Assembly (NCBI RefSeq): GCF_015704865.1
Contig: NZ_JADQTO010000001.1
Coordinates: 620,100-654,340 of the forward strand
Origin: Actinoplanes aureus
Lineage (GTDB): Bacteria > Actinomycetota > Actinomycetes > Mycobacteriales > Micromonosporaceae
Direction of reading: 5' to 3'
Length of the DNA stretch: 34,241 nucleotides
A program made the translations under genes and the position numbers. Below the pieces are notes generated by a model. The model saw only the letters and a list, made by a program, of their open reading frames with translations. It was not told the DNA's origin and searched no databases. Shown here piece after piece: positions 11,688 through 19,301 of the stretch (position 1 is its first letter; the number at the start of each line of letters is the position of its first letter).

Positions 11688-13406
11688 TCACTCGACTGTC
11701 CAGAGGAAGGTGAGCGTCGCGGTCTGCGGAAGCGGCAACAAGCTGTTCGCGGTCACCTTCACCGGGTAGGTTCCGGCGGTTTTGGGCTTCCCGCTGATCT
11801 CGCTCTTGCCCTTGTTGTACTTCAGCCCTTCCGGCAACCCGGTCACCGTGAGCGAGACGTTCTTCAGCAACAGCAGGTCGCCGTTCGTGGTCAGGGGCAG
11901 GATCACGTCCGAGCCGACGGTCGACTTCTGGTCCGCGCCGACCAGGCTCGGCGAAGTGAAGGTCAATTTGGTGGTGGTCTCCACGACCAGCTCGAACGTG
12001 TCGCTGAGCGACTCGCCAGCACTGTCGCTGACCGTGATGGTCGGCAGGTACCGACCGGCCACGAGCACCGGAGACCCAGAGAGGACACCGCTGGCCGCGT
12101 TGATCGTCACACCGGCCGGGAGACCCGTGGCGGTGTACGTGTACTGCCCGCTGCCACCCTTGGCCACGGCGGTGCCGGTCACCGCAGAGCCCAGGTTGAT
12201 CTTCTGATCCGGGAGCGCGGTGAGGCTCAGCGGCTCGGCGACGGAGACGGTGTGCGTGAACGTCTTCGTGTCCCGGACACCGTTGGCGTCCTCGACGGTG
12301 ACGGTGATCGGGTAGGCACCCAGCTTGGCGATGCTGCCGGTGATCGTGCCGTCGGCGGCGAGTTCCAGGCCCTCGGGCAGGTCCTTCGGTGCGGTGAAGA
12401 CGTAGGCCGGGACGCCGCCGACCGCCGTCACCTTGTAGTTCACCTGCTGACCGGCGAAACTCTTCGGCTGGGCCGGCACGACGACGGACGGCGGCAGGAC
12501 CGCCTTCCACGTGATCGTCTTCTCGTTCCACCATCCGCGCTTGTCGGTCACCCGGACGACACTCGTCGCCTGAGCGGCCACGGTCGGGTTACCGGTCACG
12601 TAGCCGCCGGGCGACATCTTGATCCAGGACGGCAGCGTGGAGGGGGCGGTGACGGTGAGCACGTTGGGCACCTGACCGCCATCGACGTCGATCTTCTGCG
12701 TGATCTCGCGGCCGACGTAGAAGGACATCTCGGTGCTCATCATCACCGGCGGGGCGGCCTTGGAGTAGAACGTCGGCTCGGTGGACTGCGCGATCAAGGT
12801 GGAGGCGACGTAGGTGCACCGGTCACTTTCGCAACTCTTGCCCGTCCAGGTGACCAGGACGACGACCCGGAAGTACCGGAGGATCTCGGCGTTGTTCGAC
12901 GGTGGCGTACCGACGTTGGGGTTGACGCAGTCGTCGTTCCGCATGAAGTAGACGACACACCTGCCGATGAGCATTTCGCGGTTGAACTTGGAGCTGCCGA
13001 CGGTGATCGTCTGGGTCTTGGTCGGGATCGCCGCTTCGTTTCCCAGTGGCGAACTCGGGTCCGTGCGTTCGAGCTCGTCGTCCCAACCGATCGCCATGCT
13101 GTCCAGGTAACGCTTCATCTTCTTGGCGTAGAGGCCGCTCTTCACCGCGTCCCACTGCGCCTTGCTCTTGATCATCCCGCGCCCGGACAGCACGGAGGTT
13201 CCCTGGAGCCCACGCACCTGCTCGATGCCGCCGGCCGCTACCTGCACCGCCTGACGCTGATCACGCTGGTGCGCGACCGCGAGGTTTCCGTTGACGAAGA
13301 ACGCACCCAGCCCGGTCATCGCGATGGTCACCACGGCCAACGCCACGAGTACCTCGAGGAGGGAAGTACCCTCGTCGCGGCGGAGTTCGCCTGGTTCGCT
13401 ACGCAT
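11688..13406 (-). CDS. PilV-type prepilin fused to four Ig-like (He_PIG) domains
   Basis: First gene of the pilin operon, 572 residues. The prepilin signal is DEGTSLLEVLVALAVVTIAM, with Gly13, cleavage before Thr14 and Glu18 at +5; the hydrophobic helix runs to about 38. A globular pilin region (40-220) contains several Cys. Four tandem Ig-like units follow at about 222-302, 306-390, 391-476 and 478-572. Each shows the He_PIG signature LP-x-(W/G)-(I/L/V) ... (I/V)-(T/S)-G-(N/S/K)-(P/I), for example LPEGLELAADGTITG and LPAGVTINAASGVLSG. Normal PilV-like proteins are about 150-250 residues, so the C-terminal extension is the oddity. It could act as a surface-exposed stalk or adhesin. ATG 13406 is preceded by GGGAG. 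The frame is open upstream, but the prepilin leader length supports this start. Confidence 0.87.
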   Translation of the reverse strand: MRSEPGELRRDEGTSLLEVLVALAVVTIAMTGLGAFFVNGNLAVAHQRDQRQAVQVAAGGIEQVRGLQGTSVLSGRGMIKSKAQWDAVKSGLYAKKMKRYLDSMAIGWDDELERTDPSSPLGNEAAIPTKTQTITVGSSKFNREMLIGRCVVYFMRNDDCVNPNVGTPPSNNAEILRYFRVVVLVTWTGKSCESDRCTYVASTLIAQSTEPTFYSKAAPPVMMSTEMSFYVGREITQKIDVDGGQVPNVLTVTAPSTLPSWIKMSPGGYVTGNPTVAAQATSVVRVTDKRGWWNEKTITWKAVLPPSVVVPAQPKSFAGQQVNYKVTAVGGVPAYVFTAPKDLPEGLELAADGTITGSIAKLGAYPITVTVEDANGVRDTKTFTHTVSVAEPLSLTALPDQKINLGSAVTGTAVAKGGSGQYTYTATGLPAGVTINAASGVLSGSPVLVAGRYLPTITVSDSAGESLSDTFELVVETTTKLTFTSPSLVGADQKSTVGSDVILPLTTNGDLLLLKNVSLTVTGLPEGLKYNKGKSEISGKPKTAGTYPVKVTANSLLPLPQTATLTFLWTVE

Positions 13407-13444
13407 CTCACTCCCAGCTGGTCTTCCGGTGCCCGGGCAGGGAT

Positions 13445-13466
13445 CTGCCGAAGCAACCATCGGCAG
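13445..13466 (-). terminator. Candidate hairpin between the MEDS gene and the pilin operon
   Basis: A 7-bp perfect stem CTGCCGA / TCGGCAG with an 8-base loop lies in the 83-base gap between the MEDS anti-sigma gene (ends 13490) and the first pilin gene (starts 13406). There is no U-tract. It may terminate the MEDS unit or form part of the pilin leader RNA. A palindrome TGCCCGGGCA follows at 13430-13439. Confidence 0.35.
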
Positions 13467-13489
13467 GCAACCGTGGAAGTGGAGTTTTC

Positions 13490-14419
13490 TCAGCGCGCCA
13501 TGTGCAACCGGATCGTCGTGCCTTCCCGCCGGGTGTGCACCCGCACCAGATCGCAGAGATCGTTCACCAGGATCAGGCCGCGCCCGTCCTCCCGGTCCGG
13601 GTGGGGCGGAATCTGCCCGGCCAGCGGGTCGGCCAGGTCGCCGCGATCGTCGACCTGCGCGTACACGTACTCGTCCGACGACCAGACGGTGACCGCACCG
13701 CCCCCGCCGGTGTGCTGGATGGTGTTGACCGCCAGCTCGTTCACGGCCAGCACCAGGTCAGCCGCGCGCTCCGGGCACAGACCACCCGCTTCGGCGCACC
13801 CGGTGACGAACCGGCGCACCCGGCTCAGATCGGTCGGACCGGCGTAGGCCGCTACCGGCGCCGAGGCCGGGGCCGGTGGAAGCGGGCCCGCGCAGAGGGC
13901 GGCGGTGACCAGTGGGTCCGCGTACCAGCGGCTCTCCCGCCGCACCTCGTCGACGATCATGAACGGATGGGTACGCAGCGCGTCGTCCAGCCGTTCCCGG
14001 CGCAGGCGCTTCGCGTCGTACGGGCAGAGGACCACCGCGTTCCGGCCGATGAACGCCTTGTTGATCAGCGCCTCATGTGCCACGCAGGCCGGGTACTCGA
14101 CGACCGAGCGGCCGGGCCAGACCGGCTCCCCGATGATCGACACGCGGCGGCCGGGGTGGGCGGCCACGAATGACAGCAGCACGCCGGGGATGATCCGGCC
14201 CGGGTTGCGGCCGGCCACCGCCATGTCGGCGAAGGTGACCTGACGGCCGAGGTCGGACAGGGCGTCCCGGAGCAGGGTCAGGTTGCCGCCGGGCACCGCC
14301 ACCAGAACCGCGTCACCGGCGGCGACGGCGGACCGGACGAAGTCGGTCGTGCCGCTCAGGTACTGCTCGACGTCCCGGTAGAAGAGGGCGGGATGGTCAA
14401 AGGTGATCACGGGAGGCAC
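13490..14419 (-). CDS. MEDS-domain anti-sigma regulatory factor (HATPase kinase fold)
   Basis: A 309-residue two-domain regulator. Residues ~1-180 match the MEDS (DcmR-like) sensory domain (HPALFYRDVEQYLSGTTDFVRSA, then PYDAKRLRRERLDDALRTHPFMI). Residues ~190-309 are a GHKL ATPase of the RsbW/SpoIIAB anti-sigma type, with N-box VNELAVNTIQHTGGGG, G1-like DDRGDLADP and G2-like DGRGLILVNDLCD. Such proteins phosphorylate STAS antagonists and hold sigma factors. The likely partner is the STAS protein just upstream, whose stop overlaps this gene's start by 13 bases. GTG 14419 is used; GTG 14410 is an alternative. No SigB/SigF-type sigma factor is seen nearby, so the final target is unknown. Confidence 0.87.
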   Translation of the reverse strand: MPPVITFDHPALFYRDVEQYLSGTTDFVRSAVAAGDAVLVAVPGGNLTLLRDALSDLGRQVTFADMAVAGRNPGRIIPGVLLSFVAAHPGRRVSIIGEPVWPGRSVVEYPACVAHEALINKAFIGRNAVVLCPYDAKRLRRERLDDALRTHPFMIVDEVRRESRWYADPLVTAALCAGPLPPAPASAPVAAYAGPTDLSRVRRFVTGCAEAGGLCPERAADLVLAVNELAVNTIQHTGGGGAVTVWSSDEYVYAQVDDRGDLADPLAGQIPPHPDREDGRGLILVNDLCDLVRVHTRREGTTIRLHMAR

Positions 14420-15237
14420 TCCACCGCCGGGCCGGCGCCGTGGAAGGCCAGCAACTTGCGCAGCATCCGGGAACAGCCCACCAGGCGTACGCGTTCCCGC
14501 CCGTCCATGACGTGCACCAGGATCCGGACCGCCGCCGAATCGGCGAACCGCAGGCCGGCGACGTCGACGGTGAGCGTCGGGGCCCGGTCCTCGGTGAGGT
14601 GCTCCAGCACGGCGGTGAAGGCCTGCCGGTTCGACAGGTCGGCCTCACCCTCCAGCCGGATGCCGTACGGGTCGGCGGTCCGCACCGCCCGGAACAGCGG
14701 CACGGCCCGCGGATCGGTCTCGGGCGTGACGGTGGACGGGTGTGCCCGGGTCACCCGCCGCAGCCGGGCCTCGCTGAACAGCCGCCGGTCGTACAGGCAG
14801 ACGCCCATCACGTATCCCTCGGCGAAGATCCGGTTGACCTCGGCCTCGTACCAGGGCAGTCGCTCGTCGTGCGACACCGCCCAGGACATGTCGCCGACCG
14901 CCCGCAGGCCGCGATAGCCGGCCGTCGCGGCCCGTCGCGCCTCCTCCTGCCAGCTTTCGATCGTCGCCTCGGGGTCGAACGTCCCATCGCGCGGACACTC
15001 CCCTCCGAGCCGCAGCTGGCCGCGGTCGATCGCCGGGCGCACGTCGACGCCCCGGGCGGTCAGCTCCGCCTCGACCCGGTCGCTGCCCGGCCCGTGGTAG
15101 ACGATGCGGTGGTGGTCGCGCAGGCCGGCCCGGATGTACTGGGCGACGCTGCGGGTCCGCAGCGGCTCGTCGTCGAAGATGAGGCACACGTGGTCGCCCG
15201 GCGTGAGCCGATCGAGCAGGCCGGTCGCGGCCATCAT
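14407..15237 (-). CDS. MEDS-domain STAS (anti-anti-sigma-type) protein
   Basis: A 276-residue protein with an N-terminal MEDS sensory domain (about 1-170: TPGDHVCLIFDDEPLRTRSVAQYIRAGL, and later GDMSWAVSHDERLPWYEAEVNRIF) and a C-terminal STAS domain (about 185-276). The STAS domain contains DVAGLRFADSAAVRILV, where the Ser of ADSAA sits at the usual phosphorylation position. It is probably an antagonist in a partner-switching module with the MEDS/kinase protein encoded immediately downstream. MEDS domains are proposed to sense small organic ligands, but none can be named here. ATG 15237 or 15234 could start it; AAGGGGGG lies directly upstream and favours 15234 slightly. The preceding gene is 71 bases away. 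Confidence 0.87.
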   Translation of the reverse strand: MMAATGLLDRLTPGDHVCLIFDDEPLRTRSVAQYIRAGLRDHHRIVYHGPGSDRVEAELTARGVDVRPAIDRGQLRLGGECPRDGTFDPEATIESWQEEARRAATAGYRGLRAVGDMSWAVSHDERLPWYEAEVNRIFAEGYVMGVCLYDRRLFSEARLRRVTRAHPSTVTPETDPRAVPLFRAVRTADPYGIRLEGEADLSNRQAFTAVLEHLTEDRAPTLTVDVAGLRFADSAAVRILVHVMDGRERVRLVGCSRMLRKLLAFHGAGPAVECLP

Positions 15238-15308
15238 GCCCCCCTTGGGCCGGTGACCGGCTCACCGTACTTACTCGATGGCCAAGGGCGGTATCGCTGA
15301 AACGGGGG

Positions 15309-16304
15309 TCAGCCGGTGCGGCCGGCGATGTAGTGACAGAGCGATTCGAGGGTGCGGCGGGGCGGCCCGTCCGGCAGTGTCCCGGCCAGGCGGCGGGCCT
15401 GCTCGGCGTACCCGTGCACGGTTTCCCGGGCCTGCTTGAGCGCGGCCGACTCACGCAGCAGCGTGAGTGCTTCGGCATGGTCCGCGTCGTCGGTGAGCGG
15501 GCCCTGCGAGAGCAGGGCCGTCAGGCGCGGGTTCTCGTTGCCGGCGAGCGCGTAGAGGACCGGCAGAGTCGGCACACCTTCCCGCAGGTCGGTGCCGGGG
15601 GTCTTGCCGGACTGGGCCGATTCGGAGGCGATGTCCAGCAGGTCGTCGGAGAGCTGGAAGGCGAGCCCGATCGACGTGCCGAAGTCGGCGAGGGTCTCGA
15701 CGTGTTCGGTGGGCAGCCCGGCGAACATGCCGCCGAACCGGGCCGAGGTGGCGAACAGGCAGGCGGTCTTGTCCTCGATGACGCGCAGGTGGTGCCGGAT
15801 CGGGTCGCCGCCGCGCGGGCCCACCGTCTCGGCCAGCTGGCCCTCGACGAGCTGGGCGAGGGTACGCGACTGCAGCCGGACCGCCTCCTGCCCGAGCCCG
15901 GCGGCGATCCCGGCGGCGCGGGCCAGCAGGTAGTCGCCGACGTAGACCGCGATCGAGTTGGTCCAGCGCGAGTTGGCGCTCGCCGCACCCCGCCGCATGG
16001 GTGCCTCGTCCATCACGTCGTCGTGGTAGAGGGTGGCCAGGTGGGTCAGTTCCATCAGCACCGCGGCGGGCATCAGCTCGGGCCGGCCGGCGTCACCGAA
16101 CTGCGCGCACAGCGCGACGACCAGCGGCCGGAACCGCTTGCCGCCGGCCTCCATCAGGTGGTTGGCCACCTCGGTGACCAACGGATCGTCACTGGCCACC
16201 GCGGTACGCAGCTCGGTCTCCACGGTCGCCAGGAAGCCGGCGACGGAATCCCGGACAGCCGGATCGATGAAATCATTGAGTCCACCCGAGACCGTCATGA
16301 TCAT
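15309..16304 (-). CDS. Long-chain polyprenyl diphosphate synthase
   Basis: A trans-isoprenyl diphosphate synthase of 331 residues that adds isopentenyl units to allylic diphosphates, most likely making the menaquinone side chain. Both aspartate-rich motifs are intact: FARM DDVMD (95-99) and SARM DDLLD (220-224). GGKRFRP (54-60) is the usual IPP-binding segment. Small residues just before the first motif (THLATLYHDD) suit a long product; exact chain length cannot be read. Possible starts are ATG 16304 and ATG 16298. It diverges from the CoA-transferase gene across only 50 bases. No other menaquinone gene is in the window. Confidence 0.92.
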   Translation of the reverse strand: MIMTVSGGLNDFIDPAVRDSVAGFLATVETELRTAVASDDPLVTEVANHLMEAGGKRFRPLVVALCAQFGDAGRPELMPAAVLMELTHLATLYHDDVMDEAPMRRGAASANSRWTNSIAVYVGDYLLARAAGIAAGLGQEAVRLQSRTLAQLVEGQLAETVGPRGGDPIRHHLRVIEDKTACLFATSARFGGMFAGLPTEHVETLADFGTSIGLAFQLSDDLLDIASESAQSGKTPGTDLREGVPTLPVLYALAGNENPRLTALLSQGPLTDDADHAEALTLLRESAALKQARETVHGYAEQARRLAGTLPDGPPRRTLESLCHYIAGRTG

Positions 16305-16354
16305 CAGGTTAGATCACCTCGCTGAGAGGACCCTGAACCGGGCAGAATCCGGGT

Positions 16355-17461
16355 ATGACCGCCACCGGGCCGCTCGCCGGCGTGCTGATCGCCGACTTCG
16401 GCCGGGTTCTGGCCGCGCCGTACGCGACGATGCTCCTCGCCGACCTCGGCGCCGAGGTGATCAAAATCGAGCGGCCGGGCACCGGGGACGACACCCGCTC
16501 CTGGGGGCCGCCGTTCCACGACGGCGAGGCGACCTACTTCCAGTCGGTGAACCGGAACAAACGCTCGGTCGCCCTGGATCTCTCCGACCGGAGAGCGGTC
16601 GAACTGGCCGGAAGAGCCGATGTAGTGGTGGAGAACTTCAAACCGGGCACGATGGCCCGTTTCGGTCTCGACTACGAAAGCCTGAGCAGGGGCAACCCGG
16701 GTCTCGTCTACTGCTCGGTCACCGGCTTCGGCGCGAAGAGCGACATGCCGGGATACGACCTGTTGATCCAGGCGGTCGGCGGCCTGATGAGCGTGACCGG
16801 TGAGGAGGGCGGCCCGCCGCTGAAGACCGGGGTCGCCCTGGTCGACGTGCTGACCGGGCTGCACGCCACGGTCGGGATCCTGGCCGCCCTGCGCCACCGG
16901 GACCGCACCGGCGAGGGGCAGCTCGTCGAGGTCGACCTGCTCAGCACACTGCTGGCGAGCATGGTCAACCAGAGCAGTGGGTACGCGCTGGCCGGCGTGG
17001 TGCCCGGGCGGCTCGGCAACCGGCACCCGTCGATCGCGCCCTATCAGGTGTTCCCGGCGGCCGACGCGGAACTCGTCGTGGCGGTCGGTAACGACGGGCA
17101 GTTCGCCGCCCTCTGCGAGGTGCTCGATCTGCCGCCGGACCCGCGCTTCGCCCGGAACGCCGACCGGGTCGCCCACGTCGACGACCTGGCGTCCCTGCTC
17201 ACGGCGCGGCTCCGGACCAGGCCGGTGAATCACTGGATACCGCTGCTGACCGCTCGCGGCGTACCGTGCGGTCCGGTGAACGATCTGGCCGCGGCCTTCG
17301 GCCTCGCCGCCGAACTGGGGCTCGATCCGATCGTGCCGCTCGGCGACGGGGTGACCGTCGCCAACCCGATCAAGCTGTCCCGCACCCCGCCGCGCTACAT
17401 CCGGCGCCCACCGAAACTGGCCGAACACACCGTGCCCGAACACACCGTGGAGGACCGATGA
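16355..17461 (+). CDS. CaiB/BaiF family (type III) CoA-transferase
   Basis: Moves CoA between a CoA thioester and a free acid. The protein is 368 residues. N-terminal GVLIADFGRVLAAPYATMLLADLGAEVIKIERP and the segment YFQSVNRNKRSVALDL are family hallmarks. The catalytic Asp should be Asp135 in GYDLLIQAVGG. It is about 15-25 residues shorter than typical members, mainly between LDLSD and ADVVVENF. The stop overlaps the start of the acyl-CoA dehydrogenase gene (ATGA). Because that neighbour looks like glutaryl-CoA dehydrogenase, a glutarate (or other dicarboxylate) CoA-transferase role, as in the SUGCT-GCDH pairing, is a reasonable inference but not shown by the sequence. Confidence 0.9.
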   Translation: MTATGPLAGVLIADFGRVLAAPYATMLLADLGAEVIKIERPGTGDDTRSWGPPFHDGEATYFQSVNRNKRSVALDLSDRRAVELAGRADVVVENFKPGTMARFGLDYESLSRGNPGLVYCSVTGFGAKSDMPGYDLLIQAVGGLMSVTGEEGGPPLKTGVALVDVLTGLHATVGILAALRHRDRTGEGQLVEVDLLSTLLASMVNQSSGYALAGVVPGRLGNRHPSIAPYQVFPAADAELVVAVGNDGQFAALCEVLDLPPDPRFARNADRVAHVDDLASLLTARLRTRPVNHWIPLLTARGVPCGPVNDLAAAFGLAAELGLDPIVPLGDGVTVANPIKLSRTPPRYIRRPPKLAEHTVPEHTVEDR

Positions 17462-18618
17462 CCGACCCGACCGACCTGATCGACATCGCCGGACTGCTCA
17501 GCGACGAGGAACGGCAGATCCAGGAGACGGTGGGGCGGTTCGTGGCCGATCACGTCCGCCCGTACGTCGCCGGCTGGTTCGAGGAGGGGACCTTCCCCCG
17601 CGAACTCGCCCTCGAGCTGGGCAAGCTGGGCCTGCTCGGCATGCACCTCGAGGGATACGGCTGTGCCGGGACCAGCGCGGTCGCGTACGGCCTGGCCTGC
17701 CTGGAACTGGAGGCCGGCGACTCCGGCCTGCGCAGCTTCGTGTCGGTGCAGGGCTCGCTGGCGATGTTCTCGATCTGGAAGTACGGCTCGGAGGAGCAGA
17801 AGCAGGAGTGGCTGCCCCGGATGGCGGCCGGCGAGGCGATCGGCTGCTTCGGCCTGACCGAGCCGGACTTCGGCAGCGACCCGGCGAACATGCGTACCCG
17901 GGCGGTTCGGGACGGCGACGACTGGATCCTGACCGGCACCAAGATGTGGATCACCAACGGCAGCATCGCCGACGTCGCCACGGTCTGGGCGCAGACCGAG
18001 GACGGCATCCGCGGCTTCCTGGTCCCGCGCGGCACGCCCGGTTTCACCAGCCGCACCATCAAGCAGAAGCTCTCGCTGCGCGCCTCGATCACCGGCGAGC
18101 TGATCCTCGACGAGGTCCGCCTGCCGGACTCCGCCCGCCTGCCCCTCGCCCGCGGTCTCGGCGCACCGCTGAGCTGCCTCAGCGAAGCCCGCTTCGGCAT
18201 CGTCTTCGGCTCCACCGGCGCCGGCCGCGACGCGCTGCGTGCCGCGCTCGACTACGCGAACTCCCGCATCCAGTTCGGCAAGCCGATCGCCGCCTTCCAG
18301 CTCACCCAGGAGAAACTGGCGAACATGGCGGTCGACCTCAACACCGCGATGCTGCTGGCCGTGCACCTCGGCCGCCTCAAGGACGCCGGCACGATCAAGC
18401 CGCACCAGATCAGCGTCGGCAAGCTCAACAACGTCCGTACGGCGCTCGCCATCGCCCGCGAATGCCGCACCATCCTCGGCGGCAGCGGCATCACCCTCGA
18501 ATACTCGCCGCTGCGGCACGCCAACAACCTCGAGTCGGTCCTCACCTACGAGGGCACCTCGGAGATCCACACCCTGGTGATCGGGCAGACGCTGACCGGT
18601 CACGCCGCCTATCGCTGA
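17458..18618 (+). CDS. Glutaryl-CoA-dehydrogenase-like acyl-CoA dehydrogenase
   Basis: A FAD enzyme of 386 residues that oxidises an acyl-CoA at the alpha-beta bond. Diagnostic blocks are GDSGLRSFVSVQGSLAM (about 88-104), IGCFGLTEPDFGSDPANM, WILTGTKMWITNG, and YEGTSEIHTLVIGQ near the C-terminus, where Glu365 is the catalytic base. Arg92, after GDSGL, corresponds to the arginine that glutaryl-CoA dehydrogenases use to hold the distal carboxylate, so this subfamily is favoured over a straight-chain enzyme. It is coupled to the CoA-transferase by a 4-base overlap. Its 3' end overlaps by ten bases the end of the convergent sigma-recombinase frame, yet its own C-terminus (LTGHAAYR) looks complete. 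Confidence 0.92.
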   Translation: MTDPTDLIDIAGLLSDEERQIQETVGRFVADHVRPYVAGWFEEGTFPRELALELGKLGLLGMHLEGYGCAGTSAVAYGLACLELEAGDSGLRSFVSVQGSLAMFSIWKYGSEEQKQEWLPRMAAGEAIGCFGLTEPDFGSDPANMRTRAVRDGDDWILTGTKMWITNGSIADVATVWAQTEDGIRGFLVPRGTPGFTSRTIKQKLSLRASITGELILDEVRLPDSARLPLARGLGAPLSCLSEARFGIVFGSTGAGRDALRAALDYANSRIQFGKPIAAFQLTQEKLANMAVDLNTAMLLAVHLGRLKDAGTIKPHQISVGKLNNVRTALAIARECRTILGGSGITLEYSPLRHANNLESVLTYEGTSEIHTLVIGQTLTGHAAYR

Positions 18619-19301
18619 CCTGGATCACCGGGGACTGCCGGAGCGTGGCGCAGGCGGCCGAGACTTCGGCCGGTCATTCGTTTGCACAGGTATTCGGCGC
18701 GCTCGTAGGACAGGCGCCGCCGGCCGGTCTCCGGGCAGAGATCCGCCGGCGCCGGCGGGGGGCCCCGGCCCGGCCCCCCGTCGGGGGGGACCAAACCCCC
18801 CCCCGGTACCCCCGCGCTCAGCTCCGGAAGCAGCCGGGCCGTCCCGGAGCGCCAGACGATCGCGCCGTCCCGGGCGCTGCGGTCGGCCAGGTCGAGATCT
18901 TCCACGTTGAGCGCCAGCACCGCGCCCACCTTCGCGGACGACTCCCGCAGCAGGCACCAGAGCGCCCGCTCACGCAGCGAAGGCTCGCTCGGCGGTAAGG
19001 GCGCGTGCACGGCTACCGAGCCGGGCCGCGCCCGCCTGGGCCGGAGCCCGGACGCGAGCTCCGGCACGCCGGCCCAGGTGGCGAAGGAGCGGACCGCCGC
19101 CACGTGCCGGTTCCAGCTGCGCGGGGCGACGTCCGGCCAGGCCATCGCGCAGATCTCGGCGATCCCGGCGGCGGTCAGCCCGGCCAGCGGAAGGCGATCG
19201 CCGGCGGACCGGGCGATCCGGTGCAGGGTCTGACCGTAGGCCCGGGAGGTGGCCGGGCCGAGCGAGCCGACGAACCCGGCCACGGCCGGACCGAGCAGCA
19301 T
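18609..19301 (-). pseudogene. Tyrosine-recombinase (integrase) remnant or fused domain
   Basis: From Met406 of the long frame (ATG 19301, with GAGGAA six bases upstream, so it could be translated alone) there is a SAM-like core-binding domain (SLGPATSRAYGQTLHRIARSAGD, PRSWNRHVAAVRSFATWAG). The start of a catalytic domain follows (ALWCLLRESSAKVGAVLALNVEDLDLADRSAR, LCPETGRRRLSYERAEYL). The usual box I arginine appears as Lys (SAKVGAVL). A weak box II remains (RLRH), but the remaining box II residues and the nucleophilic tyrosine are absent; the frame stops 20 residues later, inside the overlap with the dehydrogenase gene. It therefore should not be an active recombinase. Part of it passes through a G/C homopolymer tract. 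Confidence 0.65.

Noticed and set aside
18609..19301. Active integrase marking a mobile element
   Set aside because: It lacks the nucleophilic tyrosine and most of box II, and no tRNA target, att-like repeats or other mobile genes flank it.
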